Shown here one piece after another: positions 25,497-35,579 of a DNA stretch of 64,000 nt (position 1 is the first letter of the stretch; each line of letters starts with the position of its first letter). The stretch is from Hyaloperonospora brassicae (Eukaryota > Oomycota > Peronosporomycetes > Peronosporales > Peronosporaceae), in contig CANTFL010000166.1 in the NCBI GenBank assembly GCA_947650285.1, forward strand, positions 1 through 64,000, in the 5' to 3' direction. A program made the position numbers and the translations under genes. Below the pieces are notes generated by a model. The model was not told where the DNA came from. It made no database searches and saw nothing but the letters and a program-made list of their open reading frames with translations.

Positions 25497-26023
25497 TGTA
25501 GCGGAGCTACACAGATTTTTAAGTCAGAGGTAGACTTTAACGCTCAACGAGCAATTTTGATTCAGAGAACCCGACTCAAAGAGGCAACAGCTCAGAGAGC
25601 TAAGAGTATGTTCAAAAACCCCGACTCAAAGGGTCAACAAGCTCAGAGAGCTTACGGTCCCTGTTCCAGGGGGACCAAACGAGTCGAAAGAATCACAGCA
25701 CAGAGTGCTTAAGAGCAGCTGCCTTCACAAGCGTTGGTAGCTCTTCATATCAAGACGCCTCGTGAGGCACGTGTCTGATGTTGATCAAAATGGAAACTGA
25801 ACTTTATTGCTTTCTTTTATCCAATAGGACCCCTCGGAACAACGTACTCAACCTACTCACTAATGTCCTAATTAATACCTCCTAAACGATCTCGTAATCA
25901 ATGGTTGACAGACATCAGTCTTTAACAATTGATACCGTGTTCTAATATTACTTTAAAGAGATCCCATCTCTTGTGTGCACCACACCTATTGTCGACTACC
26001 AGTGGACGTGCAATACCGTTACA
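25497..26023 (-). repeat. 5' LTR of B1
   Basis: On the minus strand the LTR begins TGTAACGG (26,023) and ends CTCCGCTACA (25,497), 527 bp, with TG...CA termini. The U5 half contains the series of short hairpins typical of this family. It shares 223 perfectly identical bases (25,633-25,855) with the inverted LTR at 29,634-30,092, although the flanks are clearly diverged. AATAAA lies near 25,805 on the minus strand, which places the hairpins downstream of the likely poly(A) signal, in U5. Confidence 0.85.
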
Positions 26024-27507
26024 GAGCCACACCGTTGGGATCGTATCGTCAAAAGTCTTTTCTTGCGACAAAACGTATTTGCGTCACACTTCGACTTGTA
26101 CAATGGAGCGCCATGTTCTCATTAGCACTTCATTGCTGCGACGAGCCAATACGTTTCTTGTCGCTTCGGCGCTGCTCATATGCAATAAATTATAGACATA
26201 AAGCTTACGAATACACGACGACTGTGCCCACATCGGGCGTTAAAAATCCTGTCGAAATGACCAGGCAATATCACCGTATTGAATCCCTTAAAGATCCCTT
26301 ATGAATGCGATAGTACCTATCGAATCATATAAAAATTACTTTACCTTCCAGCGCCGCCCACAACATGCGTCATCCACCAAATAAACACGCTCCTACAACT
26401 ATGCTACCACATCACAGTAGTACATTGTTGTTGTTGTTGTTTATTCTTTCGTTTGTGCCGAAGGATTACTGAAAGGGGAGATGAGAATAAGCACTAAATA
26501 AGTACGACAATATAGAAAGAATGTTTATCGCTACACACCCACCCTTTGATAGGTACACACACCCCTGAAACGGAGACCCCTCCTTAATTACCGCAACCTC
26601 CCTAACTAGGTACTGAGCACTTATACATCCAAATGCCGTACAAATATTCTTTGCTGCGTACACACCCCTCCCTAACACAGGCCTCTTTTGTATCAGCACA
26701 CAAAGCCTTGCGCATGAAATCCGCTCTCATAATCCGGTGCACCTGCCTATAACTACCCCTAATACTACCATTTCCCCTATTTAAAGATAATTCCAATTTT
26801 TGGATCACGTATTGAGCATACCTCTTACTGGTGCTGCAAAATTAACTGTCGATGGGGGCCATATGCACACTCCGTCAAACTGTCCAAAGAAATCATTTGC
26901 CATAACTTTAATAACGTAAAAGCGAACGAAACAATGGTATCTCTTTATATATTAAACAGCACAGCGATATCGACCATGACTTGGAAGCCTTTCTCGCATG
27001 CATTGAAGCTGGCGTTGTGCCAGACCAGAAAATGGATGCTTGGTAATTAATACGATCTTTAGACTGCTTCAAATCAGTACCCAATACGCGCTATACAATG
27101 CACAGGTTTATGGTTATTGGATTGATTGTGGATATTCTGGATCTGACATGATTTTTGTACGATACAACAGTGTTTTGACAGCTCAACTGCGTGTAATGTA
27201 CAGCTGAACGGTGATGTTTTTGCTTGTTGAGGTATTGAGGACGTGAATGTCAGTTTAAAGATTTTGCTATGGTTAATTATGAAGACGTGTTGCTCCAAGC
27301 GATCAATGCGGGTGAATCGATTTTTTGCTCTGTCGGCTGCATCCGGACGAGAAAGCGCCGGGCGGGTCGAAGCGGCAGATTCTACTCACGAGACGCTGCA
27401 CCAGTGTCATTACTTTAAATGGAGTACATTATTACGGTTGTGGTGATAACTGAAAAACAATTTGTAGTCATTCCTCCTGATGATGTGGAACGTGTAGAAT
27501 TGGTTTA
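26024..27507. other. Unassigned sequence with a (GTT)n run
   Basis: There is no recognisable gene. A short (GTT)n microsatellite lies at about 26,425-26,443. On the + strand a frame from ATG 27,269 is open to 27,418 and continues past one TAA to the solo LTR at 27,508 (VVVITEKQFVVIPPDDVERV near its end). It could be a small gene remnant cut by the LTR, but I recognise no domain. The C-rich segment at 26,530-26,780 gives longer minus-strand frames without motifs. Confidence 0.3.
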
Positions 27508-27963
27508 TGTAATGGGGATACACAATGTGTGTGTTTGCACAAGGGACGTAGTCCCATTGAAATGATACTAGAACATCGTATCAGTTATGGGGGTCTGATT
27601 TGTGTAAGTCACCAAATGACGTGATCTTTTAAGAGGTATTAATTAGATCATTAGTGTATCGATTAAGTACGTTCTTTTTAGGTGTTCTTTCAATAAAAAA
27701 ACAATTAATGTTTAGTTCCCTTTTGATCCGCAAAAGACACGTTTCTTTTTAAAACCTCTTGCAATCAGCAAGAGTCTAGCATACGCCTTGGTAAGGCAGC
27801 TACTTTTATAGCACTCTGTGCTGTAATTCTCTAAATCGTTTGGTCGCCTGAAACAGGGACCGTAAGCTTCTAAGCTTGTTGACTCTTAGTCGGGTTCTTT
27901 AAACTAAAGTTGCTCGTAGAGCGTTAAGTCTTCCTCTGACTTGGGCTGTGTAGCTCCGCTTCA
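27508..27963 (+). repeat. Solo LTR of the B family
   Basis: The LTR starts TGTAATGGGG and ends CCGCTTCA (the family consensus ends CTACA), 456 bp. It is diverged from the other copies but keeps the hairpin series in U5, for example GCCTTGGTAAGGC (27,785-27,797), CCTGAAACAGG (27,847-27,857), GACTCTTAGTC (27,881-27,891) and GCTCGTAGAGC (27,912-27,922). No internal element sequence adjoins it on either side, so it is a solo LTR. The five flanking bases (GTTTA and GTACA) match only partly, so a target duplication is not secure. Confidence 0.8.
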
Positions 27964-28440
27964 GTACATATGACATTCGTTTGTATGTAGAATGGCGAAA
28001 AAACGTGAGATGGGCGAAAGTGAAAGCTGAATACGCAGGATAGTGTCGAGATTGTGCTAGGCACGGACGGAATGTGCGTGTTTTGATCAGTGTTATACCC
28101 GTCGGCTGGTTTGTTTGACAGTGTATTGGTGTTGTTATAGCTTTGACACTCTCTATTTAAAGCAGATTGCAAGTCTTTTGGATACGGTACCGCCATCCAC
28201 GTGCGATGTGACTAGTAAATTATTGAGGGGGTCGCGTCTTGTATTACCCATTCGGAGCACAAGTCTGCGAATACACCAAGGGGAAGACACAATTTGCGAT
28301 GGCGGAGTAGCATGCAGGAAATGAATATATTGGGGGAAATATGGATGATATTACAGTCGTCACAAGCCTGGTCACGTCTACCTAATATAAAAATTCAATG
28401 TTTTTGTAAGCCAGGCTAGGTCAACAAGGTCGAATGTAAT
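27964..28440. other. Unassigned spacer between B-family fragments
   Basis: There are short open frames on both strands (+ from 28,115, - from 28,196) with no recognisable domain. Homology to B2 begins sharply at about 28,441, which marks the left end of the next fragment. Confidence 0.3.
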
Positions 28441-28700
28441 TAGCTTCTCATGCTCCTCCCTCGGTACACCGACCACCACCGACGCTGCTCGATGAGCAAG
28501 GGAACCATCAGTTTCATGTGGAGAGCCCGAAACGACGTCGTCTCCATGGCCAATACCAGTATATGGTGAAGTGGTGAGGGTACCTGGAGTCGGAGAACTC
28601 GTGGGAGTGTGAGATACCCCTTCGGCAGGATTGCCCATACGCCGTGGATAATGTTAAACATCGTGGCAAAGGTCATCCCTCCACCGAGAGCGCTTCTCAC
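28441..28700 (+). pseudogene. B3 integrase C-terminal chromodomain
   Basis: The + frame reads LLDEQGNHQFHVE, then a basic stretch, GQYQYMVKW, stop, GYLESENSWE and IPLRQDCPYAVD. This is a canonical chromoviral chromodomain (aromatic residues followed by a W-x-GY-x-S-x-N-S-W-E pattern), which would steer integration by binding chromatin. The in-frame TGA at 28,575-28,577 is at the same codon as in B2. A 3-bp deletion relative to B2 just before the basic stretch keeps the frame on both strands. Confidence 0.75.
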
Positions 28701-29526
28701 CAATCGTGGTGGGAGGTAGCGGGTTGCTCCGCACCAAAAGTTTGGAACCCGCGGCCACCGGCATAGCAGAAGCATAGCATGTTCGATTACGCAACTGGCC
28801 TTTAGCCTTGAGCTTGTCATATTCGTACCGAAGCTTTCGTTCTAGACGAACATCGGCCACATTGGCACTTGTTCTCAGAGCTGGGATGCTGCTGCGGTGT
28901 CGATTGCGTTACACCCAACGGATGAACTAGTTGTCCTCCTCTTCAGGCAACTCACCGGCAAACAACAAGATGGCCACGCCCCTAATCAATCAAACCGAAA
29001 TACCACGAGCCAAGCTCTCAAGGTGTGTCTTGTATTGACCTTGTGTGGTCAGCAAAGATTCGAGATACCTCTCATGTAGGTACTGGCGCAAGGCGATAAC
29101 TTCTGGCCACGTAGCCTCTGGGCCAATGGACCATGTTGAAAGGCTACGGCCTTCCGTTTGGCGGAGACGTTGCTACACGTCAGGTGTTAAAAACACATAC
29201 CCGCTCCGGTTTTGAATGACCCTCTGGATCCGAGCGCGACGAAGATTATCCTCCTCTCGTTGGAGAACCAACTCCTATTGCTCATCGAGCGGATTGGTAA
29301 TGATGTTTCCATCTGAATCTGTTATATGATTCTGCTCCCTGGGTGCGGTAGTATCACCACATTAAACGAGAGTATTGGGTGCTGAAAGAGGTCGCACCTC
29401 AGGCACAAGTGAGTGGGACGATGTCCCTACATCTCCATGGAAATTGGTATCGTTACCGTAGTCCACTTCCTCATCGAAGTCGAGGTAGTAGAAAAGAGTC
29501 CGGGACTTGATAGGTGGCAAAGCCAT
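28441..29526 (-). pseudogene. Antisense ORF (aORF) of B3
   Basis: The minus strand from ATG 29,526 (context CCACCATGG) can be followed through about 360 codons with a few stops: an acidic N-terminus with DYGNDT, DGNIITNPLDEQ, GRSLSTWSIGPEATW (29,151-29,107), LLTTQGQYKTHLESLARG, VAILLFAGELPEEED, then DVRLERKLRYEYDKLKAKGQ, a low-complexity Ser/Thr/Pro segment antisense to the chromodomain, and VPREEHEK. The copy in B2 shares these blocks with many synonymous changes. The ORF starts 108 bp inside the 3' LTR. The function is unknown. The decay here is mostly single stops. Confidence 0.6.
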
Positions 29527-29633
29527 GGTGGTTGGTGTTTTGGCAAACCGTGGGGTTGTAGCACACACACCGCCCTCTTCGGGGAAAGAAGTCGATTGAC
29601 GTTTCGTGGTAACGTCAGTCTGATGGGGCAGAG

Positions 29634-30092
29634 TGTAACGGGACTACATAACAATTGTGGTACACAAATGACGGAGTCTCATTAAAAATGATATTCGAAC
29701 ACCATATCAATTGTCAGGGTCTGACGTGAGTCATCCAATGAATTACGAGATCGTTTAGGAGCTATTAATTAGTATAGTAGTGACTAGGTTGAGTACGTTG
29801 TTCCGAGGGGTCCTATTGGATAAAAGAAAGCAATAAAGTTCAGTTTCCATTTTGATCAACATCAGACACGTGCCTCACGAGGCGTCTTGATATGAAGAGC
29901 TACCAACGCTTGTGAAGGCAGCTGCTCTTAAGCACTCTGTGCTGTGATTCTTTCGACTCGTTTGGTCCCCCTGGAACAGGGACCGTAAGCTCTCTGAGCT
30001 TGTTGACTCTCTGAGTCGTGTATTCTCAACCAAAGTTGCTCGTAGAGCATAAAGTATTCCTCTGACTTAAGGAGCTGCGTAGCTCCGCTACA
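29634..30092 (+). repeat. 3' LTR of B3
   Basis: The LTR starts TGTAACGGG just after a purine run (GATGGGGCAGAG) and ends CTCCGCTACA, 459 bp. AATAAA is at about 29,831. Downstream of it come GCCTCACGAGGC, GCACTCTGTGC, CCCTGGAACAGGG, AGCTCTCTGAGCT, GACTCTCTGAGTC (30,005-30,017), GCTCGTAGAGC (30,038-30,048) and GGAGCTGCGTAGCTCC (30,071-30,086). Bases 29,785-30,007 are identical to the B1 LTR. Confidence 0.85.
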
Positions 30093-30379
30093 GCAGGTAT
30101 AAGTGTAAAGAGGGAAAATGTACAAAATTTTGGGACGTGAACCTATTTAAGACAAACATCGATGGTGCTTATGGTGGTGTAGGCAAAATGAATATTATTC
30201 TGTAAGCTGCGGAGTAGTACGAACGCAGAACGGTGGGTTTCCTGGTACAGACCAAGCAATCACAAGCACTACCTAAGATGGTGATCATATACTACTGGTT
30301 GAATAGGTGTGTATCCTACTTCTACTCAACTTCAAATCCTTCTTTTCCTTGTTTCGTCTTCTACACCGACTCCATTTCT
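30093..30379. other. Spacer, nothing recognised
   Basis: This short stretch lies between the B3 LTR and the C-terminal tail of the Tigger-like transposase. No gene, repeat or site could be supported. Confidence 0.3.
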
Positions 30380-31940
30380 CTTCATCACTGAGATCCGGCT
30401 AAAAACGCTCTTCTTCTTCGGCTGGATTCATTATCTCCTCTACAGTCATATGATTGCGGAGAGGCAGCTATTTCAGATTATTTCCTAGGTCCTGCTTCAG
30501 ATCCCTCTCTTCCTCCTCTGTCTCTTTATCTTCCTTTCTGTCCTTAATTTTGTCACTTGACATGAAACTGTGGAGGCATTTGCAAAGATCTCGATGCGAT
30601 TGATACAGTCCTTAAAAGTGCTGGCCGAACTATCTGGTTAGAAGCAAGAGACTATCGCATGGCTGTAAGCTGGTCAACTTTGTATAATTACCTAACCTCG
30701 CCACGGCCGTTGCAATTCAGAGCGTGCTTAAGATGGTGGCGCCGAGAACGCCTTATAATATCGGCGAATAAACCGGCATTGGTTGGTTGGATTTTTGCGG
30801 TCGTGTTGGGCGGAAGAAGATGGACCTTGACATTAGTCAGCTGCAGGTCGTCCACAGTGTGGGATGACGCATTGTCTATCATGACAATAACATTCCTGTC
30901 TCGATCTTAAAACACTTGCCATATCTTTGCAAGATATTCATGACAAATAGTAGGAGTAAAAGGCCGTTACCATACCTTCATCGATTGGTCGACATCATAA
31001 ATGTAATGAAATAGCTTCCCAGTCATCCACGCTTTCACGATATGTCTGAAAAAATCCAAATTGTTTCATGTCTTTTTGTTGAAGCACAGCGGTTTATTGG
31101 CCCAGCATATGAAGAGTGGCTGGGGTTTATCAGACTTGTCTGCATTTGCGATTACAGCTACGTTGAGGCGCGCCTGTATAAAATGTAACAGCAAATGATT
31201 TATTGATTTAGCTATGACTACATACCGAGAGTGCTCTCGTGTTCATTATGTTCTTTTCGACCTCTGCCACGGCGATGTCCTATCCAGCGCCGTGCTGTAA
31301 AACAGTCATGTGAAAGCTTTTACAGGAAGAATATCCCATTTGACAAAAAAGGCGGCACATAATTACTAGTCTCATCCATGTTTTACACATTACAGAGAGA
31401 ATTATTTGCAACTAGCGTATACAGCTTTAGTAGAGCCTCTACTAAGCACCCATTCATTCAGATCCTCATTCCTCGTGGATGCGAATTGAATGGGAATTGT
31501 GACGTTGCTGGAAACTTTGAAGCCATCCATGAGAGAAAACGATGATGACATCCGAAATTACTAGCGATTTGGCTTATCTTCAGGCTTTTTTGCACATACA
31601 CATCCATGGTGAGGATAAATTCACGATGCTGTCACTGCAGCACCCATATGATTACGGCCTTATCCACAACTGGGTACTGACCAAAGCGCTGACACATGTA
31701 GTAAAGGCTGCTTGAGTCCATATCCTCCAGCTCAGCAATATTTTATGATATTGCTGCTTGTGTCAAGTTCTTGGTAATAGTTATTCCTTTTGTCGCCCAG
31801 GCAGACAAAAGTCTTCTGCCTCATCATGAGATTAATAATCTTGTATTTATAAATTTGCAGGCAATAAGTATCGTTAAGGCGAGTCCGATACAGCTGTGTA
31901 AGTGGGGCAAAAGGTGGGCAATAACAATTTATATCTTGAT
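30380..31940 (-). pseudogene. Tigger/pogo-like DDE transposase
   Basis: Read on the minus strand from about 31,940, this has a psq-type helix-turn-helix remnant (LTQLYRTRLNDTYCLQI, then DKR), a CENP-B-type DNA-binding segment (MCQRFGQYPVVDKAVIIWVLQ region near 31,700-31,640) and the DDE core. NMDETS at 31,366-31,383 gives the first catalytic Asp, and VMIDNASSHT at 30,865-30,894 the second. LPPNTTAKIQP follows, but the third Asp reads Asn (30,778-30,780). A charged C-terminal tail with MTVEEIMNPAEEE lies near 30,425. Many stops and shifts are present. It would cut and paste a Tc1/mariner-superfamily element; I could not find terminal inverted repeats. Confidence 0.7.
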
Positions 31941-34563
31941 ACTCACATGGACAGCAAACTCGGCAAATGACCAGGGTGGCTTCATGTATATTACCTTGAG
32001 GCACTACCTTACCCATGGTTACAAACCAAAGGGTATGCCCTGTATTTTCGGACTTCGAAAGTCTGTTTTTGCTAGTTTTAAGGGTTTTTATAATTGTGCG
32101 TGGAAATGGATGATTCTGGTGGAGGTTGCGAACAATAATGAAAAAAATGAAGATACAAAATGGCAATTTAGCAAAGTAAAGAGTGAAAATTCATTTTTGC
32201 ATGATCTTTGGCTATGGTAAGTGCTCACACCCTTCTGCTCGATCATCTAATCACTTAGCGTATGGATCACCGATGTCCTTCCTTTCTTTTCATTGGTGTT
32301 ACTATTATAAACGTAAGGGGCGTCACTGCTGGAAGGCAGTGCTGGGGAACTCTATACACCAGGACCTCAAATTATAACTGTATCTTTTGCTCGTCCTGGT
32401 TTACAAACCGGTGACTTTGCGGTCGATGCTGCCACACTAATAGCTTTGGGCTGCAAGCGTACACGCGGTACAATCTTTCAACAGCACACAATCGATGCGC
32501 ACTTGCTTATACTGAAACATACTCATACAGTATAATTCTGTCCTATCATGCATATGCACAACACATCACCTAATTCCAGCAGAATTTTTTTGAATCCTTT
32601 AATTTTTGATTTTACTTGAATATATGGACAAGGACCATAAAAGCGATCAGTAATAACCTCTGCTAACTTACGGGAAAAGTTTCCACCGAGGCTAAAAGTT
32701 GGCGGTGGGATGTATGTATACTCTATAACAGGGGTTATTTCGATATAGTGAAGTTAAAATAAACAAGGGACACAAAGGTTTCGACTTATCGGGAGGGAGA
32801 AACTTCAAACCCAGACTCTGTTTTCGTGACGAAACCCAATATCGGCTCTTAGCATCTAAATTACTCAAAGGTAAGCGGATCGTTCGGGAAGTACATTTTA
32901 AGTACAGCAACTCCGTAAATTGCTCAGAAAGACGATGCAAACCATGGACATCTTTGTTTCACAACATTAAAAAAGTACGAGAACATGGGAAAATCGTATC
33001 ATCCTCCATTTCTGGGACCAACTATGTGTGAAGCAGGCTAAATGATGTAACTCTTTTGCGGATGTGTCGTCCTTTAAAACAAATGTCAAAAATGAAGACG
33101 GGCTATCTCTTGCCATCAGTTGTATGCGCTCACCAGTATCAAAGCAGGAGCGTTACATATTACCCTGTTCTGGTAGAGTTAAAGTGCCCACAACATCACA
33201 CTATGGACTACATCATATAGAGACGACGGGCTTGAGCGAGATATTACCAGAGTGGTGTGCCACCGGGAGGCCTCAATGATGCACAAATAAAAGTATAACT
33301 ATTCCAGTCAATACTTAAAACTCAAGTAACAACCGGAGAAAGCTTGGCTACATACGCCTAGAACTGTATCTATCCCAGAGTAGATGACGCGATTTTTTGG
33401 GATAGGACAACCATGACCACTATTCAAACCATGCGCATGCAACGATACTTGTATCCAAAACAATCTCATTGTGTTGGACCTGAAAAATGAAGTCGGAAAG
33501 ACCGGGAAACGATTGCGTTGTATGAAACTTTTCAGTAGCCAGTGCGGGGAGGAAACGACAATCCCTGTCGCTAAATCTTGTTGCAATGGCACCAGCGGTA
33601 AACTTTAAATGCTCAACAAAAGATTTTTAATTTTGTAGATGCGCTGATCATTTCGAAGCCGTCAAAGTAAACACATGAAGCAAATGATCATCCACTTAGG
33701 CGATATCAAGATATCATTTTGATGATTGTGTAGCGCGATTTCAATTTCGAAAAAAACATTTGACACTGTGGTTGAAAGATGTGTATTACGAAAGATGGCG
33801 TGGCAAGTTTCTTCATAGATATGCTTCATCAAAATATAGGAAAATCTGAGAAAAAAGTGAAACAATCATTGCATTATGATGGAAGAAAGCGTTGCAGGCT
33901 ATCGGATAGCGCTATACCAGTTTACGCACGTCGTTTATGACTCGAAGAAACACACGATTCAAAGCGTTCTGAATAGATTTGAAACTGTTTAAAAAGTAAA
34001 CCTTGTTAATTATCGTAGTGCTCTAAAATGAAATCATTACCTTCAAAATGCAGAAACGTTTTACAGCAAAAAGGTGCTGCCAGTACGACAGTTCAATATA
34101 TAGAACGTGATGAACAAATGTCTAATTATGTAAGATTCTATGGCGTTCTTAGTCACATGTAAGAGATGAGTCGATGCACCCTAATATACATCTATCGGAT
34201 TACAAACTTGAATTTTACCGCCATAGCAGCGTAGTCCACTGTACTATAATTTATTCTAAAACATTTTTTCACGAGTGGGATATATAGTAAAACATCTTGA
34301 TTCGAGACGGAGAAGACCTTTAATGTGCCAAAGTGTTGACAGACCCGTATTATAAACAATCAGCACCCTGCTATCGTAATTTTCGTGGTACAACTCCTTT
34401 ATTAGGCTGAGCAAAGAGCTTATTGAGTTTTTCTTCGGCTTTATTATTGGTACAGTCTTCCTTCGCGGATAGTATATTATCTTTTCCATTATACCATTAA
34501 GCATTACGATATGATGAATCTACCATAAAACTAAAAGTTTAAATGTAGCGATTAGCGTAACGA
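31941..34563. other. AT-rich sequence, no recognisable gene
   Basis: Frames such as the + frame at 31,771-32,220 overlap the transposase on the opposite strand and have no motif. Around 33,060-33,900 both strands give several medium frames that together look like a decayed protein-coding region, but no domain can be named. No LTR, terminal repeat or RNA gene is visible. Confidence 0.3.
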
Positions 34564-34900
34564 TGTGTTGGAGTGGTGATTTCTCGTTCCCCGAGACGAC
34601 CCCGACTCTCCACTGGCGCCAGGACGACTGACTAACGGAGGAGTTACTCTAATATCGTGCTCTGTGTTATCTTGCTCATCTTGTGTACCCGTCGGTGGTG
34701 AAAGTTGCGCTCTTCCTGGTGGACTTAAGCTAAGGCTGAACTTGAGCTTTTTAGGGATAGGGGTTGATCAGTTGAAAATTTCTTACACGGTCAAACGTAG
34801 GGCCGGATTAAGTCAAAATTCTTCACAAGATCGCGTGTATGCTTGGGATCCCTTCCTGTGTATCCTTGTTATAGGGGTGATTATTGTTGCGCGAGCCATC
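34564..34900 (-). pseudogene. Gag-like fragment, homologous to 63.4 kb
   Basis: The minus strand encodes SPPTGTQDEQDNTEHDIR and PPLVSRPGASGESGSSRG, matching the + strand at about 63,440-63,560 (PPTGTKGEEG, PPLVDRPGTSGE). The two loci also agree in nucleotides around CCACCGACGGGTACA and CCGTTAGTC. A low-complexity Pro/Ser/Gly region such as this is typical of retroelement gag N-termini, which is the likely identity but not proven. Homology stops at about 34,564, where AT-rich sequence begins. Confidence 0.5.
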
Positions 34901-35236
34901 TGACCACTCGAACCGTTTCACGATCTTAAATCTGAACCGTAAGGTTCACTACGTCCGATTGCAGTTGGAGGGGGTGAGAATTGAAGTTCCGCCTGGACAC
35001 ACAATACAAGGGCGAAGTTTGTCGAGACGCGGGTCGCCTTCTGTTCGACGTAGGCCAAAGATCCTGCCATGGAGAAGTCGACGCGTGTCTTTCGTTGCAG
35101 ATTCAATTATGTTTAATGTTAACAAATTGAATCCAAAATCTATAACTAGTCCCATCTGTTCACTAGGTCATCTGTTGTGTATCTCCTGTCTATGTCATTC
35201 ACCACTTGCATCATGTGGTCCATAGCAGATACGCGG

Positions 35237-35300
35237 GTAGCGGGTCGCTCTGGTAGAGTATCGCTCGGGTATAGAATCACTCGTGTAGCGGGTTGCTGTA
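35237..35300 (+). repeat. 16-bp tandem repeat, four units
   Basis: Four consecutive 16-bp units read GTAGCGGGTCGCTCTG, GTAGAGTATCGCTCGG, GTATAGAATCACTCGT and GTAGCGGGTTGCTGTA, with exact 16-base spacing. Units one and four are the most alike. It lies between the gag-like fragment at 34.6 kb and the gag region at 36-38 kb and has no recognised function. Confidence 0.6.
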
Positions 35301-35579
35301 CGTGGTCCGCAACAATTACGTGCTCACACCACTAAGCGGTACACCTTTAAAATAGATTGTGGTCAATCGTTGCATCTTTTATCGGGCATCCACGGTCGGA
35401 TTCGTGTCGCATCTTTTACTTTGCATGCTTGATAATCTTGGTGATTCACTCCTCTAGCATGCTTTCATATTCACCCATCATTTATTGTTCGTTATCGATT
35501 ACGTGAAAATAGATGTTGATCGCATCTTGAGTTAGCCTGTCCTTGTAGCTTGTCGATCTAAGTCCTTGATCGCGGATCG

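Larger units (their letters stand above)
22206..26023 (-). mobile_element. Gypsy chromovirus B1, 5' part (LTR-gag-PR-RT)
   Basis: Read on the minus strand, this copy has a 5' LTR (26,023-25,497), a primer binding site, gag, protease, a long linker and the first two thirds of RT, then stops at 22,206. The pieces at 25,303, 24,874, 24,019 and 22,534 are all in the same frame, so gag and pol form one continuous reading frame in this family, without a programmed frameshift. The element shares about 70 percent of its residues with copy B2 across the protease-RT linker. RNase H, integrase and the 3' LTR are missing at the junction with element A. Confidence 0.85.
28441..30092 (+). mobile_element. 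B-family 3' fragment B3 (chromodomain to 3' LTR)
   Basis: The fragment aligns with the last 1.7 kb of B2: the integrase C-terminal chromodomain, the antisense ORF region, a polypurine tract and a 3' LTR. The left break is at the start of the chromodomain segment. It lies in the orientation opposite to B1 and 2.4 kb away. B1 (5' part) and B3 (3' part) could be halves of one rearranged element or two independent copies; the missing middle (RT end to integrase) leaves this open. Confidence 0.8.

Noticed and set aside
26530..26800. CCCTAA-like words as interstitial telomere repeats
   Set aside because: The words are scattered and not in tandem; the stretch is only C-rich.
27503..27968. Target duplication around the solo LTR at 27.5 kb
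   Set aside because: GTTTA and GTACA agree at only three of five positions.
31732..32220. Two overlapping frames of 144 (-) and 149 (+) codons as genes
   Set aside because: They overlap on opposite strands with no domain; the minus-strand one contains part of the Tigger-like N-terminus, shifted.
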